Part shown: one piece after another, positions 14,683-20,476 of the stretch
Position numbering within the stretch: the first letter of the stretch is position 1
Layout: each line of letters opens with the position of its first letter
DNA from: DATEEG01 sp035525055
GTDB taxonomy: Bacteria; Actinomycetota; Acidimicrobiia; Spongiisociales; ZC4RG35
DNA: 20,476 nucleotides
Reading direction: 5' to 3'
NCBI GenBank assembly: GCA_035525055.1
Contig: DATLEZ010000093.1
Span: 1 to 20,476 of the forward strand
The notes under the pieces: model-generated
What the model was told of the DNA's origin: nothing
What the model saw: the letters and a program-made list of their open reading frames with translations, nothing else
Database searches by the model: none
Program-made: the position numbers and the translations under genes

Positions 14683-15356
14683 TCCTGTATCCAAATCTTG
14701 CCCTCAATCATCCGCCGCAAGTCGCGGATAGCTTCGACCGGGTCAGGCGCACCGAAAACCGATGTGCCTGCCACAAAAACCGTGGCCCCGGCGTTCTTCG
14801 CTGAAATGATGTTGTCTGACGATAAGCCGCCATCGATCTCGATATCGGCGTCTAGGTCGTTGGACTCAATCCAATTCCGCGCCTCCTCGATCTTTGGCAG
14901 GACTTCGGGCATGAAGGATTGAGCGCCAAAACCAGGGTTTACCGACATCACGAGCAGCATATTGACGCTTTCCATGAACGGTGCCACGGCCGAAAATGGG
15001 GTCGGAGGGGAGAGAACAAGGCCAAATCCGAGGTCATTGGCGGCCGCAGCCTTGATTGCCTGGGTCGGATCCGGGATCGCTTCGATGTGCATGGTGACCA
15101 TGTCGACCCCGGCCGCTGCCAGCTCCGGCAGGAAGGCGTCGGGGTTGGTTGTCATTAGGTGACAATCAAAAGGCAGCTTGGTGTGACGCCGCAAAGAGGC
15201 GATCACGGGCAGGCCGAAACTGATGTTCGGAACGAAGTGCCCGTCCATGACGTCGAGGTGGAGGAGGTCCGCCTCGGCTTCGATCGCTCCCACTTCCTGG
15301 GCAAGGTGGCCGAAGTCTGCAGCCAGCAAGGAAGGTGCAATCCGATAGCTGGCCAT
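14679..15356 (-). CDS. rpe: Ribulose-phosphate 3-epimerase
   Basis: This 225-residue TIM-barrel enzyme interconverts ribulose 5-phosphate and xylulose 5-phosphate. Conserved pieces include IAPSLLAADFGHL, LHLDVMDGHFVPNISFG (metal His and Asp), FDCHLMTTNPD, MSVNPGFGAQSF and the second metal Asp in IEIDGGL. The start ATG 15356 has no ribosome-binding sequence, and a TACACT -10-like hexamer lies exactly 7 nt upstream, suggesting a leaderless mRNA. Ribulose 5-phosphate is also the substrate of RibB, which fits the rib genes downstream. A mobile element now separates it from rsmB. Confidence 0.96.
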   Translation of the reverse strand: MASYRIAPSLLAADFGHLAQEVGAIEAEADLLHLDVMDGHFVPNISFGLPVIASLRRHTKLPFDCHLMTTNPDAFLPELAAAGVDMVTMHIEAIPDPTQAIKAAAANDLGFGLVLSPPTPFSAVAPFMESVNMLLVMSVNPGFGAQSFMPEVLPKIEEARNWIESNDLDADIEIDGGLSSDNIISAKNAGATVFVAGTSVFGAPDPVEAIRDLRRMIEGKIWIQE

Positions 15357-15397
15357 CGCCGCGAGTGTACCGGCCGCCTATTCGGGCTCGATGACAG
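15357..15397 (-). promoter_or_regulatory. Candidate leaderless promoter of rpe
   Basis: On the - strand TACACT (15369-15364) is followed by CGCGGCG and then ATG, so a start at the normal 7-nt distance would put the first transcribed base at or next to the A of the ATG. No convincing -35 is seen. The same short stretch holds the left target duplication (15388-15397) and the former rsmB stop codon. Confidence 0.45.
15388..15397. repeat. Target-site duplication, left copy
   Basis: TCGATGACAG, identical to 15707-15716. This copy lies upstream of rpe and continues on the - strand into CCC GAA TAG, the apparent original end of rsmB. Confidence 0.85.
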
Positions 15398-15706
15398 GTA
15401 GTGGGTCAGGTTGAGCTTGGTCGTTGAATGTTCCTATGCAGCCAAGATCAGCGAGGGGGGATTCGCCCGTCATCGAACCCCGTAATTTGGCGGCCCCTCG
15501 TGATTTGGCGGGTGGCTCCCGCTGAATACGTAATTCGGTCTGAGAGTCCCGGGAAGCGGGAGTGTCGGGCCAGGTTTCGTCTCCGGGAGCGGTGCGCCAA
15601 ATTTGTCGACGAGGCCAGCTGAATCCGGTTCCTTTCGCTGATGGATTGGACAAACCTCAAGCCTTGGAAGGTTGCACCAGAGCCTTCGCTCAACTTGACC
15701 CACTAC
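15398..15706. mobile_element. 309-bp non-autonomous insertion (MITE-like) with 19-bp terminal inverted repeats
   Basis: The left end GTAGTGGGTCAGGTTGAGC (15398-15416) and right end GCTCAACTTGACCCACTAC (15688-15706) are inverted repeats with one mismatch in 19. The 10-bp sequence TCGATGACAG flanks both sides exactly (15388-15397 and 15707-15716), as expected for a target-site duplication. The inside has no plausible transposase. It does hold two direct repeats of CGT-R-ATTTGGCGG (15481-15493 and 15499-15511), an inverted CGCCAAAT (15595-15602) and small GC hairpins. It was inserted at the end of rsmB. I do not assign the parent transposon family; a 10-bp duplication narrows it but does not decide it. 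Confidence 0.88.
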
Positions 15707-16911
15707 TCGATGACAGCGATGAACATCCCGTCTGTGCCAGTTAGGTGCGGCGCCAGCAAGAGGCCGCCTTCCCAGATTCGACCCGGCAAACCCTCAGGTG
15801 GAACCGAGCCGAACCCGCTCACAACCTCAACCGTTTCAGCGGGTACCACGGTGCAGACCGAGTAGACCAGTCGACCACCCGGTTTCACGAGTCCGAGGGC
15901 GGCCGCCAGCATCCTCTTCTGGAGGTCAGCGAGTTCCTCGACCCGGCTGCGACTGGCCCGGTGCCGGATCTCGGGCCGACGACGAAGCGTCCCGAAGCCT
16001 GAACAGGGAGCATCGAGCAATACCCGGTCGAATGTCGCCGGCTTGAAAGGCGGCGAAATGGCATCACCGACCATCCAAAAGGCCTCGGGGGCCCGGCGGC
16101 TAGCTCTCAGAACGCGCTTGAGGCTGCTGTCGAACGCAACGACCTGACCACCGCCAAATCCCGAGGTTGCTGTCTGGTCGATCAGATGCATGGTCTTTCC
16201 ACCGGGAGCCGCTGCCAGGTCCGCCACGAGTTCCCCGGGGCGGACCCTGACGGCATGGCCGACTGCCACCGACGACGGGTCCTGGAGGGGATGCACGCCG
16301 AGGCGGCCGGCCTCGATGACAAAAGCATCGGGCACGCCAGGAACCAGGCTTCCGTCAGGAATCGGGGTTCCCGGCCGGTGCCGCACCGACACCGGGGCGT
16401 CAGACAGCGAGGCTTCCGCGAACGCCGCCGTCTCGGCCTCGCCCCAAGCTCGGTCGAGGTCCTCGACCAGCCAGGCCGGCAGCCCGAGTTCCAGGGACCG
16501 GGCCTCGACTCCGGTTCCCAGCGACGGTTCTCCCTTCGCCAATCGCCTGAGCAACGCATTGGCGAATCCGGCGGCCCGGCCGCTGATCGACCTGACGACT
16601 TCTACCCCGGTATCGACTGCCACGGCAGTCGGCGCGCGCCCGAACCAGAGCTCAAACGTGGCGACTCTGAGAGCGTCGAGTACGGCCGGCTCGATCTTCG
16701 ACAGATCGCGGGAGGCGGCTGCACTGATCCCGCGATCGATTCGCTGCAGTCGACGGATGGTTCCAAAGGTCAGTGCCTCGGCTTGCTTGCGATCGATATC
16801 GCTGAGTGCGCGGGTCACCGGTGCCAGGGCTTGCTGGGTCCAGGCGCCCTCTCGCACCACCCGGCCGACCACCCCGGCGGCAGCCGACCGTGGAACAATT
16901 CCAACTTTCAA
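15703..16911 (-). CDS. rsmB: 16S rRNA (cytosine-C5) methyltransferase, 3' end altered by an insertion
   Basis: RsmB methylates C967 of 16S rRNA (E. coli numbering). The product is 402 residues from TTG 16911. An N-terminal NusB-like helical domain (about residues 8-145) precedes the SAM-binding domain with DLAAAPGGKTMHL, the motif IV cysteine Cys303 in DAPCSG and the catalytic Cys353 in YSVCT. TTG overlaps the fmt stop (TTGA); the frame upstream of it only shadows fmt. The C-terminus reads DGMFIAVIE and then TAG. This TAG is made by the first bases of the inserted element; without the insertion the reading frame would be ...VIE-P-E-TAG. The loss of two terminal residues is unlikely to harm activity. 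Confidence 0.94.
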   Translation of the reverse strand: MKVGIVPRSAAAGVVGRVVREGAWTQQALAPVTRALSDIDRKQAEALTFGTIRRLQRIDRGISAAASRDLSKIEPAVLDALRVATFELWFGRAPTAVAVDTGVEVVRSISGRAAGFANALLRRLAKGEPSLGTGVEARSLELGLPAWLVEDLDRAWGEAETAAFAEASLSDAPVSVRHRPGTPIPDGSLVPGVPDAFVIEAGRLGVHPLQDPSSVAVGHAVRVRPGELVADLAAAPGGKTMHLIDQTATSGFGGGQVVAFDSSLKRVLRASRRAPEAFWMVGDAISPPFKPATFDRVLLDAPCSGFGTLRRRPEIRHRASRSRVEELADLQKRMLAAALGLVKPGGRLVYSVCTVVPAETVEVVSGFGSVPPEGLPGRIWEGGLLLAPHLTGTDGMFIAVIE

Positions 16912-17837
16912 GAGCCGACTTCGTTGGGTCGGGTGTGAAGGCCACGCAGCCAGGCCGCAGCATCCATCGGACGCTTGCCCGGTGGCTGCACGGCGAGGAG
17001 TTCCAGAGCTCCCTGGCCTGTCCCGACCAGAACCCGCTCGTCGAGGGCCGCAAGCTCTCCCACGGCGAGGTCTCGCTCGATTCTGCGACCCGCCAGGACC
17101 CGCAGAACCGCTCCTCCGACCATCAGCCGAGCTCCGGGGCTCGGGCCCAAGGCCCGGATGCGCCGGGCCAACACCTCGGCGGGAAAAGAAGGGTCGAGCA
17201 AGAGGTCGGATTTGGTCAGCTTGGGGGCATGAGTCACTCCCATACCGGGCTGAGGAGTCGCCGACATCGCGCCGGCGACCCATCCCGGCAGGACGTCTAC
17301 CAACAGCTGCGCTCCCAGAGCTGCCAGCCTCGTTGTCAACTCTCCCCCCGTCTCATCGCGCCCGATTGCCAGAGTCCGCCCTGCGACAACAGGCCCGGTG
17401 TCGAGTCCCTGGTCGAGCAGCATCAGAGACACCCCGGTTTCTTCGTCCCCGGCCAGCAACGCCGCAACCACGGGGTTGGCGCCGCGCCATCTCGGCAGGA
17501 GGGAGAAGTGAACATTGAGAAAGCCCCGGGTCGGAATTGCCAAAGCCTCGGGACGGATGAGGGTGCCATAGGCGGTGACAACACCCACATCGATCGGAAC
17601 GATCCCTTCGAGGGCACCGGTCAATTCGGAAGCATTGGCGGGTTGCAAGACCGCAACCCCAAGCTTGGCAGCAGCCTCCTTGACGGGTGAAGGCACTGGA
17701 CGGGCCGATCGTCCCCGGGGCTGGTCGGGCCGGGTGACCACCGCGACGACTTCGGCCGCGGTCGCAAGCGAGACCAGGGTTGGCACCGCCGCCGCGGGGG
17801 TTCCGAGGAACACTGCCCGAATCGGTGGCGGGCTCAC
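16908..17837 (-). CDS. fmt: Methionyl-tRNA formyltransferase
   Basis: Fmt formylates initiator methionyl-tRNA using 10-formyl-tetrahydrofolate. The 309-residue protein (E. coli 315) has VFLGTPAAAVPTL at the N-terminus, RPDQPRGR, and the active-site Asn108 and His110 in NVHFSLLPRWRGA with Asp146 in LDQGLDTGP. The C-terminal OB-like domain that clamps tRNA begins near residue 205. GTG 17837 overlaps the def stop (GTGA), and its own stop overlaps rsmB. The def-fmt pair, acting in opposite directions on formyl-methionine, is a classic arrangement. Confidence 0.96.
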   Translation of the reverse strand: MSPPPIRAVFLGTPAAAVPTLVSLATAAEVVAVVTRPDQPRGRSARPVPSPVKEAAAKLGVAVLQPANASELTGALEGIVPIDVGVVTAYGTLIRPEALAIPTRGFLNVHFSLLPRWRGANPVVAALLAGDEETGVSLMLLDQGLDTGPVVAGRTLAIGRDETGGELTTRLAALGAQLLVDVLPGWVAGAMSATPQPGMGVTHAPKLTKSDLLLDPSFPAEVLARRIRALGPSPGARLMVGGAVLRVLAGRRIERDLAVGELAALDERVLVGTGQGALELLAVQPPGKRPMDAAAWLRGLHTRPNEVGS

Positions 17838-18340
17838 TCGGTCTCGGCCAGACCCAGGACAGCGTTACGAAGTTCTTTCAAGGCCTGCTTGCGAGTCTTG
17901 TTGTCGAGTCGCTCGAGCAGAAGGATGCCGCGGAGGTGGTCGATCTCGTGTTGCAGGACACGTCCGATCAGTTCATCGCCCGCGTATTCAACCTCTTTCC
18001 CATCGAGGTCGAGACCCCTGGCCCTGGCAAAGCCGGGCCGTATGATCGGCCAGAAGTAACCAGGCACCGAGAGGCAGCCCTCGTCGTACTCGAACTCGCC
18101 CGACGTCTCGATGAGATCCGGATTGATCATGACCTGAGAGCCCTTGCCATCCTGGATGTCGAAGACGATCACCGCTCGCGGAACCCCGATCTGGGGGGCG
18201 GCCAACCCGACTCCCGGTGCGTCGTACATCGTCTCGATCATGTCGTCGACCAACCGGCGAACCCCGGCGTCGATGTCCTTCACAGGAGCAGCCGGCATCC
18301 GGAGGACAGGATCGCCAAACGAACGAATGGGGTAAATCAA
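17834..18340 (-). CDS. def: Peptide deformylase
   Basis: The 168-residue metalloenzyme removes the formyl group from new proteins. All three motifs are present: GVGLAAPQIG (43-52), EGCLSVP (87-93, metal Cys89) and QHEIDHLRG (130-138, metal His131 and His135, catalytic Glu132). The likely start is TTG 18340, giving MIYPIRSFGDPVLR. No ribosome-binding sequence precedes it; instead the upstream bases are a tandem heptamer array that runs to within 4 nt of the start codon. The array may have replaced the original translation signal. Confidence 0.95.
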   Translation of the reverse strand: MIYPIRSFGDPVLRMPAAPVKDIDAGVRRLVDDMIETMYDAPGVGLAAPQIGVPRAVIVFDIQDGKGSQVMINPDLIETSGEFEYDEGCLSVPGYFWPIIRPGFARARGLDLDGKEVEYAGDELIGRVLQHEIDHLRGILLLERLDNKTRKQALKELRNAVLGLAETE

Positions 18341-18343
18341 GAG

Positions 18344-18378
18344 CGTTCTACGTTCTACGTTCTACGTGGTACGTGTTC
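18344..18378. repeat. Heptamer tandem array upstream of def
   Basis: Three perfect CGTTCTA units (18344-18364) are followed by CGTGGTA (18365-18371) and a decayed CGTGTTC. The fourth unit contains TGGTACG, the reverse complement of the unit of the array at 18452-18472. It lies directly in front of the def start codon. Confidence 0.85.
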
Positions 18379-18451
18379 ATTGAGCGGGAGACAATAAGGG
18401 GATAGACGTGGACGGTACAACGCAGAAGACCGCGGCTCGACGCGGGATCGA

Positions 18452-18472
18452 CGTACCACGTACCACGTACCA
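18452..18472. repeat. Heptamer tandem array downstream of priA
   Basis: Three perfect CGTACCA units abut the priA stop codon (18474-18476). The reverse complement (TGGTACG) occurs in the array at 18344-18378, so the two arrays are of opposite orientation and can pair over a short stretch. The 73 bp between them has no gene. Confidence 0.85.
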
Positions 18473-18473
18473 C

Positions 18474-20402
18474 TTAGAGTTCTATTGGGTCTACGTCCAC
18501 TCTTACGGCTACTCCGGCGTCTCGCCAGCGTTGGACCAGGGGGCGGAGCTGGTTGCGGACCTTGCCGAGATCGGTGCCCTGGATCAGCCAGCGAACTCCT
18601 CCGTTGCCCCGGGGAGCGGGTCCGAGCACCGTCGCCCCGGCGGCGGCATCTTTCACCCAGACTTCTGAGCCATCCGGAAGGTTCCCGCGTGCTTCGATGA
18701 TCACCAACTCACCTGAAGGCGGAAATCCGAACCGGGCACGGACTTCACGCTCCGATTCGAGAAAGGGCAGCGGATCACCCTTCTTCAGCGCTACGAAGAC
18801 CGGGTGGTCGGGCAGGCTGGTTTGCAATAGGCAGCGGGCCCCGCGCCCCTCGACCTTTCCGGCCAGTCTCGCAAGTACCCGCAATGCCTCCTCCGATGCC
18901 CGAAAGTGGGTCCCGAGGATGAGGCCGTCAGGATCGACGGCCACGGCCAGGTCGAGGCGGGGCTGAGCGGCCAGGTCGGCCTCGCTCCCGACCTGAATGG
19001 GGACGTCGGCCGGCGCCTGGCCTACACGGTCATCAAGGGTGCGTCTGAGTTCCTCCACGATCCGGCCAACCCCGGCCCCGAGCGGCACGAACCGGTCATG
19101 GCCGCAGTTGACGCACGGCCCCAATCCGGCCCTGCAACGGGGGCAGACCGGTGAGGTCTCAGGACGGGAACCACAGTTAGGGCATTGACGCAAGGTGCGG
19201 CAGCGTTCGCATCGGGCGGCCGGCGCGTATCCCCGGCGATGAGCGAACACGAACACGCGGCCTCCGCGGCCGGCCACCGCCTTGATCGCATTCATTGCGA
19301 CCTGCCCGACCACTCCGGCTATCGGGGGCTCCGCCTGTCGGTCGACCACCTCTACCGGCGCCCACGCCCTCCGCCCGGAATGCACGACCGAGGCACCTCC
19401 GGCCAGGGTCTCCAAACTCGGAGTTGGTCCGACGAAGCAAAGGTGGTGCCCTCCGACAGCTGACCGGGTTCGCATCAGGTCCCGCACCGCGACGGTCGGC
19501 GTCTGTCGGTCCTTCATGGCGCGCCGTCCCTCCTCGACCACCACCACGACGGATAGGTCACCGATGAGCCATGAGCCGACCCGTGGGGTGCCGACGATCA
19601 ACTTGGGTCCACTCTGGACAACCGCCCAGGCCGCGGTGGTCTCGGAATCGCTGGCGTCGGGTGTGACGACGACAAGGTGGGCTCCCGCCCACGGACGGAT
19701 AGCACCGGCGAAGAGGGCGACCTCGTCGCCGGTGCCGGCGATGACAAGGACACTGCGCCCCGCCTTCAGAGAGGGGCTTGCCAGCACCTGCAGCCAATCC
19801 ATGTCCCACCAGCGTGCGATGTAGGCAACCGGTGGCTGACGCTTGGCACCCGCGGCCGCGGCCGCCCAGGCGGCGAGAGGGTGTTGGCCGGACCGGGAGG
19901 ACGCTGCTGGCCGAACCTGAGGGTCGGGCCCGACGTTCGCCTTCTCCGCGAGATTGGCCTTCTTCGCGAGATTGGCCTTCTTCGCGAGATTGGGAGGTGC
20001 ACTTCGATCGAGCATCACTGATACCGGGGCTACGTAATGGTGGGCTGCCCAGGTCAGGCTCCTGAGCAACTCGCGGTCGAACGTCTTCGGTTCCATCGAA
20101 ACCGCCGCGATGGGTCGAAGGCGTCCGGGTTCTTTCCGGCCGACTTCGACGACGTAGCCCCTGACCTTGCGACCACCGAGGGGGACCCGGACCATGGTCC
20201 CGACATCGACGATCGTTTCCTGCGACGGGGGGATCGAATACCAGAAGCCGTTGTCCACCGCGAAGGTCGGGACCGAAGGCACGACGCGGGCGGCGGCAAC
20301 CGTGCCAGTCTGAATTGTGCCGCCCGATGGTGCGGGATCGGCGGGGTTCAGAGAGTTTCCGCGGCTTTGCGGAGCTCCGGGGCCACTGCGGTCGATTCCC
20401 AC
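18474..20402 (-). CDS. priA: Primosomal protein N' (PriA), helicase-defective actinobacterial form
   Basis: PriA restarts stalled replication forks. The N-terminal 3'-DNA-binding domain is recognisable (ARVVPSVPTFAVDNGFWYSI, then GTMVRVPLGGRKVRGYVVEV). The helicase core is degenerate: the Walker A position reads VIAGTGDEVALF without GKT, and the DEAH position reads VVVEEGRRAMK. The zinc-binding cysteines remain (CERC, CPNCG, CPRC, CVNCG), followed by GAGVGRIVEELRRTL. Loss of ATPase motifs is known in actinobacterial PriA. A lysine-rich repeat encoded at 19941-19994 sits in the linker. The start is uncertain: GTG 20402 overlaps metK by 55 nt, while GTG 20282 would cut into the conserved ARVV strand. 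Confidence 0.88.
   Translation of the reverse strand: MGIDRSGPGAPQSRGNSLNPADPAPSGGTIQTGTVAAARVVPSVPTFAVDNGFWYSIPPSQETIVDVGTMVRVPLGGRKVRGYVVEVGRKEPGRLRPIAAVSMEPKTFDRELLRSLTWAAHHYVAPVSVMLDRSAPPNLAKKANLAKKANLAEKANVGPDPQVRPAASSRSGQHPLAAWAAAAAGAKRQPPVAYIARWWDMDWLQVLASPSLKAGRSVLVIAGTGDEVALFAGAIRPWAGAHLVVVTPDASDSETTAAWAVVQSGPKLIVGTPRVGSWLIGDLSVVVVVEEGRRAMKDRQTPTVAVRDLMRTRSAVGGHHLCFVGPTPSLETLAGGASVVHSGRRAWAPVEVVDRQAEPPIAGVVGQVAMNAIKAVAGRGGRVFVFAHRRGYAPAARCERCRTLRQCPNCGSRPETSPVCPRCRAGLGPCVNCGHDRFVPLGAGVGRIVEELRRTLDDRVGQAPADVPIQVGSEADLAAQPRLDLAVAVDPDGLILGTHFRASEEALRVLARLAGKVEGRGARCLLQTSLPDHPVFVALKKGDPLPFLESEREVRARFGFPPSGELVIIEARGNLPDGSEVWVKDAAAGATVLGPAPRGNGGVRWLIQGTDLGKVRNQLRPLVQRWRDAGVAVRVDVDPIEL
19941..19994. 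repeat. 18-bp minisatellite within priA, three copies
   Basis: Three head-to-tail 18-bp units (19941-19958, 19959-19976, 19977-19994), based on CTTCTTCGCGAGATTGGC, differ at only two positions. On the - strand they encode three NLAKKA-type hexapeptides in the linker after the DNA-binding domain. Copy number changes would keep the reading frame. Confidence 0.88.
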
Positions 20403-20476
20403 GGAAACTCGGGCCGGCCGAAGTGGCCGTAGGCAGCGGTGGGACGGTATATGGGACGCCGGAGGTCCAGCCGGTC
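20348..20476 (-). CDS. metK: S-adenosylmethionine synthetase, C-terminal 42 residues (gene cut by the window)
   Basis: On the - strand the window edge opens into a frame reading LDLRRPIYRPTAAYGHFGRP and EFPWES, ending at TGA 20348-20350. This is the well-conserved C-terminus of MetK, which makes S-adenosylmethionine from methionine and ATP. The rest lies beyond the right edge. It is upstream of priA in the same direction; metK next to priA is common in Actinomycetota. The product also supplies the cofactor for the two methyltransferases in this block. Confidence 0.92.
   Translation of the reverse strand, partial: DRLDLRRPIYRPTAAYGHFGRPEFPWESTAVAPELRKAAETL

Noticed and set aside
12656..15356. 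FMN riboswitch upstream of the rib genes
   Set aside because: Genes are packed with 3-8 nt gaps or overlaps, and no RFN-like conserved segments were seen.
15470..15703. 77-codon frame inside the inserted element as a transposase remnant
   Set aside because: Pro-rich translation with no DDE or other transposase motif; too short to be catalytic.
16190..17518. 442-codon + strand frame over rsmB and fmt
   Set aside because: Low-complexity Arg/Pro/Ser-rich translation, antisense to conserved genes.
18344..18472. CRISPR array
   Set aside because: The repeats are 7 bp, contiguous and without spacers; no cas gene is present.
1..20476. tRNA, rRNA, prophage, toxin-antitoxin or defence genes
   Set aside because: None recognised on either strand; most of the window is housekeeping and transport genes. 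A HicB-like reading of the first ORF was too weak to call.

Overview
The window looks like part of a high-GC Actinomycetota chromosome, plausibly an Acidimicrobiia-like lineage. The evidence is the GC-rich coding sequence, frequent GTG and TTG starts, and a housekeeping order typical of the phylum (metK-priA-def-fmt-rsmB-rpe-rib genes-infC-rpmI-rplT-trmH). PriA also lacks its helicase motifs, as actinobacterial PriA does. The lineage is an inference from gene content; no database search was possible.

Left part (1-1282, + strand) is a small accessory patch. It holds an unrecognised ORF, an SRPBCC/AHSA1-like gene, and a decayed second copy of the 3' half of the first ORF, so the two copies bracket the SRPBCC gene. 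The gap after it has short GGTCAG repeats that could be a transposon relic.

Sugar-uptake module (1283-7530): a LacI-type regulator on the - strand is divergent from a four-gene ABC transporter operon on the + strand. The transporter closely resembles the E. coli galactofuranose system YtfQ-YtfR-YtfT-YjfF. The intergenic region carries two copies, in opposite orientation, of a 28-bp dyad operator; one lies in front of each transcription unit. A strong stem-loop separates the binding-protein gene from the ATPase gene. No catabolic gene is present.

A small GlsB/YeaQ-type membrane protein follows (7828-8085). It has a SigB/SigF-like promoter upstream and a terminator downstream, where it converges on the long - strand block.

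The - strand block (8134-20476), read from the right edge leftward, contains metK (3' end only), priA, def, fmt, rsmB, rpe, a response regulator with a GGDEF domain, ribD, ribE, ribBA, ribH, then infC, rpmI, rplT and a TrmH-family rRNA methyltransferase. Many neighbours overlap by 4 nt (ATGA, GTGA or TTGA), which suggests translational coupling. The infC part has its own leader with a hairpin-plus-U6 attenuator candidate, and infC appears to start at ATC behind a perfect AGGAGG.

The most notable find is a 309-bp non-autonomous insertion element (MITE-like) between rsmB and rpe. It has 19-bp terminal inverted repeats with one mismatch and a perfect 10-bp target duplication. It landed inside the last codons of rsmB and its own first bases supply a new stop codon; removing it on paper restores two codons and the original TAG. 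Other items worth a look are heptamer repeat arrays of opposite orientation between priA and def, an 18-bp minisatellite inside priA, a c-di-GMP-type regulator embedded in the riboflavin operon, and a possible leaderless promoter for rpe.
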